Shown here in pieces: positions 1 to 12,852 of a DNA stretch of 64,000 bases. How positions within the stretch are numbered: the stretch's first letter is position 1; each line of letters begins with the position of its first letter. Under the pieces are notes generated by a model. That model made no database searches. It saw nothing but the letters and a program-made list of their open reading frames with translations, and had not been told where the DNA came from. This DNA is from Apostichopus japonicus (taxonomy: Eukaryota > Echinodermata > Holothuroidea > Aspidochirotida > Stichopodidae): positions 12,981,013-13,045,012 of the forward strand of contig NC_092577.1 of NCBI RefSeq assembly GCF_037975245.1, in the 5' to 3' direction. The position numbers and the translations under genes were made by a program.

Positions 1-83
1 ATTTACTCACAACTAATAATACAACGCTTAGAATCTGCAATTAGGGTAGTACGGAATACAACAGTAATTCTTTCCAACTTAGT

Positions 84-783
84 GTTTAGCAGAACCACAG
101 ATATACTGGCTGCACCTACCGCTGGATGATTGTATAAATATGGTTTATGACAAATACAATATTTATGTCCAATACCAAAGAAAAACTTTAAAAACACATA
201 TGTAGAAAATGTTTAAAGCAACGGTTTAGCAGAACCACAGATATACTGGCTGCACTTACCGCTGGATGATTGTATAAATATGGTTTATGACAAATACAAT
301 ATTTATGTCCAATACCAAAGAAAAACTTTAAAAACACATATGTAGAAAATGTTTAAAGCAACGGTTTAGCAGAACCACGGATATACTGGCTGCAACTACC
401 GCTGGATGATTGTATAAATATGGTTTATGACAAATACAATATTTATGTCCAATACCAAAGAAAAACTTTAAAAACACATATGTAGAAAATGTTTAAAGCA
501 ACGGTTTAGCAGAACCACGGATATACTGGCTGCACCTACTGCTGGATGATTGTATAAATATGGTTTATGACAAATACAATATTTATGTCCATTACCAAAG
601 AAAAACTTTAAAAACACATATGTAGAAAATGTTTAAAGCAACGGTTTAGCAGAACCACGGATATACTGGCTGCACTTACCGCTGGATGATTGTATAAATA
701 TGGTTTATGACAAATACAATATTTATGTCCAATACCAAAGAAAAACTTTAAAAACACATATGTAGAAAATGTTTAAAGCAACA
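84..783. repeat. Tandem array, five 140-bp units
   Basis: The word GTTTAGCAGAACCAC recurs at 84, 224, 364, 504 and 644, exactly 140 bp apart, and the whole unit between is nearly identical (single differences such as cctacc/cttacc/caactacc). The array stops at about 783, where unique sequence begins with acaaaaggct. Units contain a run that could read as a short minus-strand peptide, but the open frame follows from the repetition and is not evidence of a gene. The uniform unit length and low divergence suggest recent unequal exchange or replication slippage. Confidence 0.95.
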
Positions 784-879
784 AAAGGCTTAGTACGTTT
801 TCATATGCGTCTCTTTATTCCAGTGTTATTTCGTTTGCAATGAAGCTGTAAAATTTAAACGGATATTTATGTCACAACA

Positions 880-1200
880 ATGCATGAACTTCACACTTGA
901 GATAGTTTTGAAAATTAACCAGAACTACACGGACACTATGCACAGTCAAGCTAGCGCATGTGTAATTGCGAATTATCTGATGATAACAATGTGTGTGTTT
1001 ACAACTATATGAAAAAGCAGCAAATGGATTTTGTCCTATCAATGCGCATACTGTTTATACAAGAGGCGGCTATATGATACATAAAACAAATAAGTTCGAT
1101 TTATTGTTCATGAAGTTTTACCAGAAAGATGCTTTCATTCATTGTTATGGTTTCGGTAGGATGTATACTAAGACTTTCCTTTATATTAAGGACCATTAAT
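880..1200. repeat. Fragment of dispersed repeat family C
   Basis: This stretch (acactatgcacagtcaagc, then tgtgtgtttacaactatat, then tcaatgcgcatactgttta, then a ttcatgaagttttaccag-like word) matches in the same order the segments at about 45330-45540, 45550-45750 and 52670-52880. It is therefore a dispersed repeat with several copies in the window. No protein is evident and the class is unknown. Confidence 0.7.
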
Positions 1201-2532
1201 TAGTTGGGTTATCATGGGCGACAATCCGGGAGGGGGGTTGGAGGGGGACAGGGGAACACGTCCCCCAAATTTCGATGGGTAGGGACACCCCCCCCCCATC
1301 ACAGACAAACCTTTGGAAAAAGAGTAGTGTCGTGGCTCTATTTTGTTAGAGCTTACACATCTGAGGATTCATATCATCGAATATTAGAAATGTAAAGTGA
1401 CCGAGATTGTTCACGTCAGTAGACCTGCAACTTTCTCTGTTTGTCGCGATGGGCGAAACTTGAGATTGAAACCACAAGCTGCGTGCGGATAATGGTGCGG
1501 CCAGAGCCTACAACTAGTTCAAGAAGTCTGCCCTCTATCCGAAGAAGCGCAAACATGCAACTTCCGAGTGTTGCAACCTTTATATGACCATGTGACCACG
1601 TTATCACGAACACAGAATAGGATATTATAAAGGTAGGTAGTTTCTAAGTATTATATGCTGTTATCTGTAATATTCTTGTAAATAGGCATTGAATTCTTAG
1701 GCGCTTTTGTGGGTACTGAATAAATATTGTGTTATTCGACGCGATTGTAACAGCAAACATGGTATACCTTGAAACATTGAGCTATGTCTGATCGGTCTGT
1801 TTTCTAAGTAGCATACCTGTTCCGTGAACATTCATAATCATAGGTCATATTGAACCTAAGCCCGGACCGTCAGAGATTTAGCTCTTTCAAAGCCTTACTT
1901 GTAGGAAGTAGAGGGGAATGACAGGTTGCGTGACATCCAGACATTGCACGCAGTTACCAATGTTTAGGACTAAACTTGAGAGAGATCATAATCCGGCCCT
2001 AGTCATAAACTAGCAGCTTACCGGAAATTGCTCATTATGGCGTAGGCTAGGCTCTTTGTGCAGCTTGGTAGCAACTTGATTGTAACTGATATAGCCTACA
2101 TTAGGTTCACCATAAATCGATCTTCTGTCCATGAGTGTGACAAGGTTGTAGAATAAAACTGATCTAGTGATTTAGGCAGTTCGAAATGCGGGGGAAGGGA
2201 GGGGGGGCGGTGGGCAGCGAACACATTGTACTTTTAGTACATTCAAGGAAGGTCTTTGAAAATGGCCTTTATAATGCTGTTTATGGAAAATAGCGGGACA
2301 ATATTTTTATGCTTTTACGATAGCCTACATCTACCCGTTAGCAACCACCCCCGTTCCGCCCTACCACACCCATTTTTTGTTCTCTAAAACTATTTAGGCT
2401 CAGATCCTAGGAATACGTCAGGAACGGATTTTTAAATGTGGAGGTCCTGGGCATGGATCTATGTGTGACCTTCAAACAGGCATTGGCTCCTTGTGGAAAA
2501 TGGTATAATCGACCTGACTAACATGCACCTAC
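1201..2532. other. Non-coding stretch, no gene recognised
   Basis: Short G and C runs (near 1232-1305 and 2190-2215) and no convincing open frame. Nothing else could be supported. Confidence 0.6.
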
Positions 2533-4420
2533 TACACTGAAAAAATAAACTAGTCAATATTGCCACGGACTAACGTTAAATTAGTTTGTAACGTTAGTTA
2601 ATGCACACGGACTAGCAAAAATCTTCGTTTCATCGCTGCTTCTTAGTCAGTTTACACTGACTAAGGAAAATATAATCGCAGCTTAGTCGGTGGCGACGGA
2701 CTAGGGTATTTTAACCCATGGACTAAGAACGATACGGACACCCGATTTACGCCATAATCGTAGCTTAGTCGGTGTCGACGGACTAATGTATTTTAACCCA
2801 ATTCGATTCACTTCAATTTGGAAACCGAGAGGCAACGGCAGCTTGCCGGACTTGGCATAGTTTCATACGATCACTCTAAGCAACTTTCAACCGTAAATCA
2901 CCCAAGAAGGTCTTTAGAAGAATGGAGGTATTAACTGCCATCATCGGCCTACCTGTTATTCCTTTAACTCGAAGGTAAAATTAAAGTTAACTGTTAGGCC
3001 ACTGGCACTAGTATTGTATTATGGTTAGTGTAACGCTACCGTTGTCACGCTGGCGTTTCGCAATACACAAGTGCAATGACAGTGAGTAGCCTATAGGCTT
3101 CTACTGGGTACTGCAGTGCATTCTCAACACGAAAGTGTGCATTCTAAACACCAATTAACAATGTGTTATGTGTGTATTGGGCTAGATTGAACAGTGGCAC
3201 ATAATCTTCTAATTTATTCCCAAACAAATGCTGGAACTATAAGTCTCAATAATTTATTTGAAGTCTACACTCATTTGGTAAAGATTTCCTGTAATTTCCC
3301 ATGTGAATCTATATGGGTAGGCTTTGTGATATTGATTAAGCAAGGCTAGACCTTCAAACGTACAGTCACAGTAGGCTGAACAACTTATGTTGGCTATTCA
3401 ACGGTATTATATGTTGCGAGCAGTCAGGATGCACGCTTCAGTTCTATTTAACCTTTTCATTTATCATTTTTTAGTATTTAATTTCCGGTCACGCCCAGGA
3501 AACAATTGCGACATTCCTTCACGGTCGACTTGTTTACTGTAAGAAGTATTAACCGTTTTTTCTCAGGAAAGCGTGATAGTCTGAAGTTACTTATTTTAAC
3601 ATGTGCTTTTAGTATACTGCCAAAAGAGTAAGTTGTTGTATTTGTATTGATATTTTACGTAAAGTAACGGATAATTTATTATGTTTAGTTTGGTCTAATT
3701 GCACGTTTTTTTTTTCTGTCCAATGTAGTGCAGGGTTCACTTGCGCGAATTCAAATTATTCTGTTTATGTATATGTATATGCATCGATTCGTAGATTATG
3801 ATGTTTGTTTGACATTTATTTGTAATTCAAGCACATCTGTTTAGTAGCAAAGTTTAAAGGTTAAGATTAATTATTTTTTTCGTTTTGATCCTAGATTGAA
3901 TGAAACTCATTGACGTAAATAATAGATCAGTTTAACGCAGAACGCTAAAACTCTGGGTATTCTCTAGTCTTCGCGGGTCCATTATATACTTTAGTACTAC
4001 TAGTAACACTAAATCAAACGACCGAAAGACAAACTTAGTGTAACAAAGTACTGATTCTCCCCTAGCTTAGGTCTAAACAGGCTTGTTATGTGAGCAAGCA
4101 AAATAACAACTAAAAACGATTAGGCCTATAAATAAGTTGGCTCAGTGCATTTCTGTTTCTAAAATTTTATATTTTTAAAGATCATAAAAACAAACAAAGA
4201 TTTAGCCCATGTTTTATTATATCTGTATTCTGGGCATTTGATTCTGGTTGCAATGGTGATGACACTCTCGTTCAAATTTTCAGCTTGATACAGTCTGCTT
4301 CAAACTTTGGGATTGTTTTTTGAGACTATAGTGGAACCAAATCTCACATAACTTTGTGGTGACAACTTTATTTAATTTTTTTTTCAAATGATGAATACTT
4401 TGCTATTTCTTTTTTCCAGC

Positions 4421-4537
4421 AGGAATTGAGAAGCCAAATATCTAAGTCAAGGGTGAGGTTTCCTGTGATGTACGACACCAGTGTGGAGGCAACAACAGAG
4501 GAGGAAAACTGTGTTATATAAGGCTTAAAGACATGTT
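4421..4537 (+). pseudogene. Exon-like coding remnant inside element 1
   Basis: A polypyrimidine tract ending ttttttccag precedes an open stretch reading QELRSQISKSRVRFPVMYD and then TSVEATTEEENCVI before a stop at about 4535. Downstream, a short lysine- and serine-rich frame (LSKSPKSKGTSTIEKK, about 4575-4620) may belong to the same degraded gene. The protein family is not recognised with certainty. Its position inside a TA-flanked element suggests an element-encoded gene in decay. It could also be chance coding-like sequence. Confidence 0.35.
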
Positions 4538-4767
4538 TTAAGATGATATATTGGTACCCTTCGCAGAACAAAAGAGTTTATCCAAGAGTCCAAAAAGCAA
4601 AGGAACAAGTACCATAGAGAAAAAAGATGGAAGAGTGAGTTTAACTAATTGTACCCAACTGTTTAATGATATTAAAGATACTTTTCATAACCTGTTTAAA
4701 AAAAAACAGTCTAGTATATCATTTACGTGCAAGCTTCATAAGTTTGGTCAAATTTTCACTGATCTGT

Positions 4768-6147
4768 AGAGCGGGAGTCCAGAGGGTTTGGTTAGCTTGG
4801 AAGGTAACCAATTGCCTGGTACATCACAATGGTCACAATGCATTCCTGTATATGAAACCTGACGACTGGCAACGACTGTGGTGGGTGTGGCTGGGATAGC
4901 AATTTTAAAGTCACCTAATAGCTAACCTAGATCAGCTTTCATGGTAACCACATCAAAGTAAGAACAATGTGTCAGGTATGGCCCCAAGAGCAACAAATGG
5001 CCATCGCCAGTAATTATTGGTGGTGGGGTACCCCTGCCAGTGATCAACAATTGACCCCTCACAGCTGACCTAGGTCAGCTCATGAGGTAACCACTTGAAA
5101 CCTACTGGAAAATGTTGGTTAGGACTTCAGATACAAGGGATGGGCATTGCCAGTCATTTTTATTGGTGGGGTACCCCTGCCAGTAGACCCCCAATATGCC
5201 CATCCCCCATTGACCTAGATTAGCTCATGAGGTAACCAGTTGAAAACTACTGTAAAATGATTGGCAGAACTCTATATGTAAGGGATGGGCATTTCCAGTA
5301 ATTTATATTAGTGGGGTCCCCTGCCAGTAGACCCCCAAATGCCCCCCCCCTCCTCATTGACCTAGGTGAGCTCATGATTTGACCAGTTGAAAACTACTTG
5401 AAAATGATTGGTAGCACTTCATATGTAAGGATGGGCATTTCCAGTATTTTATATTGGTGGGCCACCACTGCCAGAGTCTGCCCATCCCTTACATATAGAA
5501 TCCTGTCAATCATTTTCCAGTAGTTTTCAACTGGTTAAATCATGAGCTGACCTAGATCAATGAGGGGGGGGGGGTATTTTGGGGGTCTACTGGCAGGGGA
5601 CCCCACTAATATAAATTACTGGAAATGCCCATCCCTTACATATAGAGTCCTGCCAATCATTTTATAGTAGTTTTCAACTGGTTACCTCATGAGCTAATCT
5701 AGGTCAATGGGGGATGGGCATTTTGGGGGTCTACTGGCAGGGATACCCCACCAATAAAAATGACTGGATATACTCATCAGTTGTATCTGAAGTCCTAACC
5801 AACATTTTCCAGTAGGTTTCAAGTGGTTACCTCATGAGCTGACCTAGGTCAGCCTTGAGGGGTCAATTATAGATCACTGGCAGGGGTACCCCACCACCAA
5901 TAATTACTGGCAGTGGCCATTTGTTGCTCTTGGGGCCATACCTGACACATTGTACTTACTTTGATGTGTTACCATGAAAACTGATCTAGGTTAGCTATCA
6001 GGTGACTTTAAAATTGCTATCCCAGCCACACCCACAGTCGGTTTGCCAGTCGTCTGGTTTCATATACAGGAATGCACTGTGAACATTGTGATGTACAAGG
6101 CAATTGGTTACCTTCCCAGCTAACCAAACCCTCTGGGATCCCGGTCT
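4768..6147. repeat. Large foldback (inverted repeat) with internal repeats
   Basis: The sequence from 4768 (starting AGAGCGGGAGTCCAGAGGG) is inverted in the stretch ending at 6147, with similarity running inward along both arms to a centre near 5460. Examples are the words ttggttagcttggaaggtaa (left) and ttaccttcccagctaacc (right). Each arm also has three or so direct repeats of about 150 bp that carry gacctaggtc, a palindromic word, followed by agctcatgaggtaacc and ggtggggtacccctgccag. Minus- and plus-strand frames at the two ends encode the same short peptide, as expected of an inverted repeat. It is probably a foldback element or a MITE-like unit nested in element 1. No clear target duplication was found. 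Confidence 0.9.
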
Positions 6148-7164
6148 ATTGGGATCATTATTAACATGATTAACATAATTATTAAGCTTTGAAAAATAAC
6201 TTGGTGTTATGCTGTGCAAAGCTAATAATTATTTGGTAAAGCTGCTATTCCTGGCTTATAATTTGAGGGACCTAGATTTAAATGTATACCTCCCAATATG
6301 TTATAAAATGTTAATGTAAATGTATGTTTATGATAATGTGAGTTATCATGTTCTATATCTGTATATGTGCTTACACGTATATCATATTTTCTGTTCACAG
6401 GTCAATAATGGTGCAGATTTTGGCTTCCTGAAGACAAGTGGGAGGCCATTTGTAGTTAAGAGAAGCACTCTTTGTTCGTGAAGGCTTAACTGGTGTCGAT
6501 TTGGGGTACCACTTTAAAACGAAAGTCATGAGGAACCCTTGCCCAAGATTCAACTTTGCATTATTGTGCAGTGCTATACTTTTGCGACTCATGTTTGATC
6601 CATTAACTTGTCTTAACTTTGTTGGAATAAAATCATATTTTCAGATTTTTGTTTACAGTGATTTCTTCTCTATCTGTCGAAAGTCAGCCTTTGTAGACAT
6701 CAGAACTTTTATCAGAAATAAATACTGCCAACGTACACATTATTTGTGTTTCTTCTGCTCTCTTTTCTTTCAGTGATGCTAGTCAGTGAAACTAGTCGGG
6801 TTTAATTCTTTCAGTGATTCTAGTCAGTGCAACTAGTCAGTCGATACCGACTAAGAAAGGTTAGTCGGGAGAGGCACCATCCTGACTAATGTAAAACCTG
6901 CTATAAACTAGTCGGTGGCTCATATAAATTAGTCGGTAAAGACCGACTAATGTCACCAACTGATGTAACTGACTAATATACATTTACCGACTAAGAAATT
7001 GTTGATCGACTAAGCTGACGGACTAAGATGACCGACTAAGAAATCCAACTGACTAAGGAATAAATTAGTCGGTATAGCAACTGACTAAGGCTATGTTAGT
7101 CGGGAGAGGCACCAGATGGACTAACGTTATGTTAGTCGGTGAACCAATTTAAGTTTTCAGTGTA

Positions 7165-8590
7165 ACCTATTGTCAGTTGGCAAAGATATACACAGATTTA
7201 AGCTAGACAGCTCTTTCAGTCGCACTAGAAGAATTTTATATCCTAGACTTTGGGCCCATTGGTATGGGGGTCCCTGAACACGTGCCCCGCTAAACCTGGC
7301 CCTGGATTTAGTAGTCACATATTCGACATCAGTAATTACTGTTCAGTGTTTCATCACTTCCATAAGTAGTTACTGGGTTGTGTCACAACACGGCTTCCTA
7401 ATTGTCATCAGAAACTACTTTTCATAGTTTGAGAAATTATTCAATTCATCAGTTTATACTGATCGGGGTATGAACATCGGGTAGGCCTACAGTAGTAGGT
7501 CTACAAGCCTAAAACGCATTTCATTGTTGTCTATTGGGCTAGCATTGCTGTATGTTATTTATGATGATATAATTACAAACCAGTTAGTTTACTACGGCAC
7601 CCAGCGACGTAACACAAAGGTTGGGGACCCAGCGTAACGGGAACAATTTTTGGTGAAGGATGTCTGTCCATACAATAACGGGTGGGAACAGAATGCTTCT
7701 ACGATTTTTGATAGCTATACCCCCTCCAACTTCTGAAGACAGTGCATTAAAACCGACATGTACAGTGTTGATGTGTCGTTACACAGTACCCGATCAGCCA
7801 ACCCTTCAGGTCAGAAACAATAGAAGAGCGTAGTAGGAATTTCGCATGCCCACTAGCGTCTTTTCAAATATTTCGATTGTCACTCTCTTTTGTCTTTCAT
7901 AAACAGATGTCCGCACCAGTGAGCAAATCACGAAAACGTCGGAGGTCATCCATGGCTGCAGGCACGACAGAGACAACCAAAGGTATTTGAATGAATATTG
8001 CAGTGCATATATGATGGAAATTATGAACATGTATGGCAGTGATATCAAGAACCCAAAAGATTAAATGAGTGTGAATTGTTGCTATGGACCATATTTTCAC
8101 CTAACGCCGCAGACAACATGTCTTGTAACAGTTAAGATCAGCTACTTGTGCACGTTTATTGCAATGAAAAGCCTGGAGGCAGTGAAGTGCCTTTATTTGC
8201 TCCATTTGGACTTAAGCCAACGTGCTAGAAGAAGCAAGTACAACATCCACCAAGGTACTGGGGCTGGCATACGAAAAGGATCCTAAATGGCAACAATATT
8301 TTTCAGTCTGAAAACAGATTAACAAGGGTCGGATTGGTTCTGTCGGTAAAGCTCTGGACATTGGGTCGGAAAATTGTGAGTTTGGACACGGAAAGCTCAG
8401 CTTTTGCTTGTTTGCCTGTTTGGACTTGGAAACTCGACTGCCACTCCCTACCAAGGTGCCAAAAGGTGACCTTGTAGTAATTTGCAAAAAAAAACAAAAC
8501 AGAAAACATGTAGCGCCATAGGTGCCCCCCTCCCTCAGTAGGGAAGCTCACGTAGACATGACATCGTGACCTACTGCAACGGTGTGTTGT
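7165..8590. other. Stretch without recognised gene
   Basis: Several short frames overlap on both strands (7800-8500) but none has recognisable motifs, and codon use is not persuasive. Nothing further is supported. Confidence 0.5.
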
Positions 8591-8593
8591 ACA

Positions 8594-8775
8594 CAGTGGT
8601 GTAGTCAGACGTTTCATCCAGGGGGCAGAGGGGGCAAAGCATCTGGAAGGTGGGGCAGAATCCTCGTATTTTGTATAGGCCATACAATATTTTTATCGAT
8701 TGGTGACTCCATTTGGGGGGAAAGTGGGGGGAAGCTTCCCACTGGAGGGATCCTCCCCTTCTGGCTACGCCACTG
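8594..8775. mobile_element. Short hAT-type MITE
   Basis: The left end CAGTGGTGTAGTCAGA and the inverse of the right end (CAGTGGCGTAGCCAGA) match at 14 of 16 positions. The flanking 8-mers are GTTGTACA (8586-8593) and GTGGTACG (8776-8783), a likely 8-bp target duplication with two later changes. The interior is short, G-rich and non-coding. The CAGTGGCGTAG terminus with an 8-bp duplication is typical of hAT elements; the copy is too small to encode a transposase. Confidence 0.75.
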
Positions 8776-8783
8776 GTGGTACG

Positions 8784-9325
8784 ACAGGGTGAATATCTGT
8801 AAAGATAATCCACATATCGGTGATAAATCGTTGTATGGAACCCGAGCAAAATTACCATTATATTTTGTTGAAGAACATGTGTTCCAGCGATATAATGGTT
8901 TATCACAAATAATTTATGCTATCAAATAATTTACTGTTTAGTGTTTATCGAGCAAATGCACGCGGCTTATTGAAGAAACTTAATCCACTGTCCAGTGGAT
9001 TCTCAGATTTCCGAGATAAACCACATGGTATTGTTTTGTCGAAACCTTGTAGTTTCATGTGGAAGCCCCGGTTATTCAATAGAAGAATCTTAATCCCGCA
9101 TGTTTGCCTGATATATCGTAAGCTCGCATATGTCAAATATAACGAAGATGCAGCATATTTTGTCATGATATTGCATGTTTTATGATGCAGTATGGACGGT
9201 TTATTAATATTACTGCATATCAAAGAAATGCTTCGAAATATTATAGTGATAAAACGGACCCATATCCTTTCACTCCTCTAGTATCTGCATGTATACACTC
9301 ATGAGATCATGATGACATATTACGC
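8784..9325. other. Stretch between hAT MITE and family D, no gene seen
   Basis: Frames of about 90 codons occur on both strands near 8916-9223 but overlap each other and show no motif. No repeat partner was found in the window. Confidence 0.45.
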
Positions 9326-9470
9326 TTTCCCGACCGTAATGTAGGCAGACAATTTACTCTCCAAGTTCGATATTTAATCTACACATGCAGCTGTGTTGTC
9401 GAAGTAACCAGGGACCAGAACGGTTGGCTCAATCTCTGTTGCTCGTATGAAAACAGTTTCAATATAGGTG

Positions 9471-9631
9471 AGAAGTGTGGACTGAAACTGAGGTCCGACG
9501 TACAAGGTGACGGGAACTGTTATTTCCAGGCACTTGCGGATCAGCTGGCAAGAATCGGTCTCCTTGAATTTGTGATAACCACAAGTCATAAAGAGCTTCG
9601 AGCAGAGATATGTAATTATATGCAATACAAC
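9471..9631 (+). pseudogene. OTU-domain exon 1, copy 1 (decayed copy)
   Basis: The frame reads EKCGLKLRSDVQGDGNC and then YFQALADQLARIGLLEF. The DGNC motif carries the catalytic cysteine of OTU-family cysteine proteases (deubiquitinases), followed by the usual helix with ALADQL. The exon ends at a strong GTGAGT donor at 9632. Relative to copy 2 the conserved FRA is FQA, and the upstream part of the exon is deleted. Exon 2 of this copy (10485-10701) is frameshifted, so the copy should not make a full OTU fold. Confidence 0.75.
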
Positions 9632-10484
9632 GTGAGTACTTCTTTTAAACAATTCGGCATAACGGGAACATTCGTATAAAATTGATCCTGCAGAGGCTTT
9701 CTGAATCAGTGTCCCGGCAAGACTTCCTGATCTTCTTCAGCGTGGTGGTGGTTACTAGGAGGGATGGTATGGTGTGCGCGTGAGGTCGTCATTGACCTCT
9801 CCGTTGGTTGGGAAGCAACAACCAAAGGATCAGTCGTTGCTCGTAACGAGTTTGAGGCAAGTCGGGGCCGGTCGCATGTTTTTGAGTCGAGCCGTAAGCT
9901 AGCCGCACACTGCCCTGACCAGACGTTGGCACTCTAGTCATCAGTCCACACAAGGGCCACTTCTCACAGCGGTCACCTGATTCCAACATGCCCCTCATTG
10001 TTTATGGAGCTCCAGTTTCGTTGCAGTTGGGTCGGGTCAGTGAGAGGCGTATACTAGCACGGGACGACAGCACGAATGCGCGACGGCCTTAGATTCTGTG
10101 ACGAATATGAAAAATGTTTAGCACTATCGATTCCCTTAAAACGGGACAAAATTGTTGCCAGTGAGTGGGGTGGCAAACACACATTTGCCGCGCACCGCCC
10201 TTACGCTATTCAAACACGAAGCTGCAGTTGGATCAGTGCAGTGTACGGTAACCTTCACATGAAAATAGGAATAAAAGGAAACCATAAGCTTACAATGTCT
10301 GTTTGAAAAATGAACACGATTAATCCTAATTAGCTTATTATACTAACGGTATCAAATGCATTTTTGGTACTGTCAGGCTAAACTGGTTTGCACTCCGGTG
10401 TACAAGGTTCTAGGTTGGCATCCAGTCATCTCAAATTCTGTCAAATAGTGCAAACCACCCTATTACTTCAAGTGTATGCAGGAA

Positions 10485-10701
10485 ATAGTAACTCGAGAGA
10501 AATGAACAGCATGTCCTTAGGGAGTATATATCCAACATGCGACAAAGCCACCAGTGGGCTGGAGAACCGGAAATAGTCGCCACCTTGAAAAAATATGTAG
10601 TGGATATGAAAGTAGTCACAGGTGCAGCATGGAGTACAACGTACGGATTTTACATTCATGACTTCCAATACAAGAACGCTACCGAGACTTTGTACTTCTG
10701 A
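10485..10701 (+). pseudogene. OTU-domain exon 2, copy 1, frameshifted
   Basis: Aligns to the intact exon at 34084-34335. A missing base near the start shifts the frame just after the likely splice site. The rest reads SNMRQSHQWAGEPEIVA and continues to NATETLYF, where a tga stop (at about 10699-10701) precedes the segment that holds the HY catalytic histidine in the other copy. The catalytic histidine region is therefore untranslated here. This is a clear pseudogene of the OTU exon. Confidence 0.8.
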
Positions 10702-12852
10702 CATATACATGAGAACAACTTTGTCAGCCTCGGTAGGTAGAGCACAGTTTATGTCACCAAATCAAGTTGTTTTTCACTATTAGGGAGGAGGCGTTCGCTG
10801 TAGGACATTTAAGACCAGAAAGACCGTTCTGGTTACAGCTGGCAATGTGTTCAGTGATGTTAATTTAGTATGTGCGTGTGTGTGCGATGCTTGCCGACTT
10901 AACTTTATTAGGCTGAGCGTTATTTCGCTGAGAAACCATATAAAAATATATTTTTCGCTTTGATTGAGCTTGGGCAAATTGCTCTTAGGGTGGCACCTCA
11001 AATTCACACAAGACACGAGTATGCCACTAGAACACACTGACAGAGGGAAGTGAATCATGTGTTGCTCAAGATTGGTAAATACGTCAGTAAGTCTGATACC
11101 TTCAATTGCTCGACATATCATTCGGTTTTAAAATTATTGGAGGACTCTATGTAGTCAGGACTGTGTATGTATGTATGAATATAACAAACCTGCATATATC
11201 GCCAGATCGGTATGTCTGACCACAATATTGGCAGTCGAGGAATCACTAAGCCTTTTGGCTTTCTGGTTGAGGTACCTTTTCGGGCTTTGACAAGGTGTCG
11301 AGTAGTAGCTACATGTTCACCTGCTATGATGGATCATCGTGTCATCAGTAGAATGAACTAGATCATATATATTCATTGCTACATGCAAGCGCCTGTCAAA
11401 ATACAAACCGAGTGTGTAGATCATGCGAAACTTTCGCTAAGTTCGGTTTGAGTGGAATTTTAATCAAAGGCTGGAATAAAAAGCTTACGGAAGAGCTTCG
11501 GTATACGCTCCGCGGGTGGTAAGTCGCTTATCCAGCTCTATACGCATTTGAACCTACATGAAATATTTTGTTTTGCGTCAATGTCTTTGGCAGTTGGGAA
11601 TTGCTAATTGATTGTATGTATGTGTAGTAAAGTAATAATAATGCAGTTTAGGATTATTGCTACAACACGAGACTCAGAAATCCTCACTCTATAGGTTGTA
11701 CATTTGAACCAAAATATGGTGGATAGTCTTGAGTAAGTTATTAAGGATACAGGTGTGAAATTTCTAAACAATTTATCGCGAAAAAAAATGTGATAGTTTA
11801 ATACAACTGATGGACAAAATGTTTACAGTGCGTGCACAAGTTTGCCACTCGATTGTAGAAAAAATGCACAGTATAATCTGGTAAGCGTAAATAGTCAATT
11901 TGTCCCTTCAAATATACGGCGCGGAGCCAAGTACGGCGGTGGAGGTACATCACCGCTGACTGAAATGACCCCGCGGTCCCTTTGAAGGTCGGACAAGGCA
12001 GGGGGGAGAGGGTTGGGGCCAAGCTTTTGCCATTGCTAAGACCTGGAGTATTTCGACTGTAGATCTGCGGTGGCCTATATCATTCAGCATTTACATCAAT
12101 TGCACAACACGAGACAGGCCCGAGAAAAAAAAAACACTGACATCTAAGCATGCGCATCGATTACTGCGTATGCCCCCACTGAGTCCATTCGGAAATATGA
12201 TTTGATGTAAAAATAGCTCCAGGTATATACTCCACTGACATATTTTGATATATTTATGCAAAAAACAGCAAAGTTTTCCATAATTACGATCCTAAATATT
12301 AGAACACGTGTCAGAAAAATACCCATCGAAGCACTCTGTTGCATAGGCAGAATAGGAGCCTATACCGAAGAATTCCTGACGTTCCAGGACAAAACGGCTA
12401 GTAGACAACACTGACTAAGGGTTGTCCCCCTCCCCTGCGACAAATTTTTTTTTTGAATATTTCAGTGTCCTTACATTCTATTTGGTGCAACGTTTTTCTT
12501 CTTTGAAAGTACAATTTGTGTTCGAGAATTAACATGATCTAAACATGGCTAACTGCCAAAGGGGGGGGGGGGGGGTGGTGCATGGCCCGATGCCCCCTGG
12601 CTACGCAACTGGTGTGAAATATTCCATTATGGGGACAAAACAGAATTCACATGACCTAAAGTAAGGAATTTCGATTAGCCATTGCCCTAAATCATTTAAG
12701 CAAGAAATCGTATTATGGGTCACTGCACAGGCAGGGTAAGTCTGTCTGCCGCTAGGCAAAAACAAGTCTTAATCAAGCTGTCTGTAACCACAAAGGATTG
12801 AGTTATGCCGTCATTAGTAAGCACAGTTGGCCCTCTGGATAATATATACATT

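Larger units (their letters stand above)
2535..7162. mobile_element. TA-flanked DNA element 1 with TTAGTCGG subterminal repeats
   Basis: The left end reads CACTGAAAAAATAAACTAG and the right end is the inverse (TTTTCAGTG); both are bordered by TA (2533-2534 and 7163-7164). Just inside the left end (about 2545-2800) and the right end (about 6775-7145) lie many scattered copies of TTAGTCGG/CCGACTAA in both orientations. Internally there are exon-like pieces (4421-4537) and a nested foldback (4768-6147). Length is about 4.6 kb. The TA borders and inverted ends point to a cut-and-paste DNA transposon. The superfamily is not resolved because no transposase core is visible. Its terminal word resembles that of the element at 47135-50375. 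Confidence 0.75.
9326..12852 (+). repeat. Family D repeat, copy 1 (OTU-encoding)
   Basis: From cccgaccgtaatgtaggcag (about 9326) to gccctctggataatatatac (about 12852) this region aligns, with indels, to 16416-16466 plus 18296-19265 (5' part) and to 33940-37195 (3' part). Copy 1 keeps both OTU exons only about 0.8 kb apart, but is damaged. It lacks about 400 bp that copy 2 has before OTU exon 1, lacks about 240 bp near 11580 that copy 3 has, and carries a frameshift and a premature stop in exon 2. Copy 1 has about 190 bp (around 9645-9832) that copy 2 lacks. The end of the unit and its class are not known; it may be a mobile element or a segmental duplication. Confidence 0.75.

Noticed and set aside
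8303-8929. Frames of 111-126 codons on both strands
   Set aside because: They run through the hAT MITE at 8594-8775 and overlap one another on opposite strands.
12547-12615. hAT-like right end (ctggctacgcaactg) in family D
   Set aside because: The same sequence is part of both family D copies and no left end could be paired, so it is left within family D.
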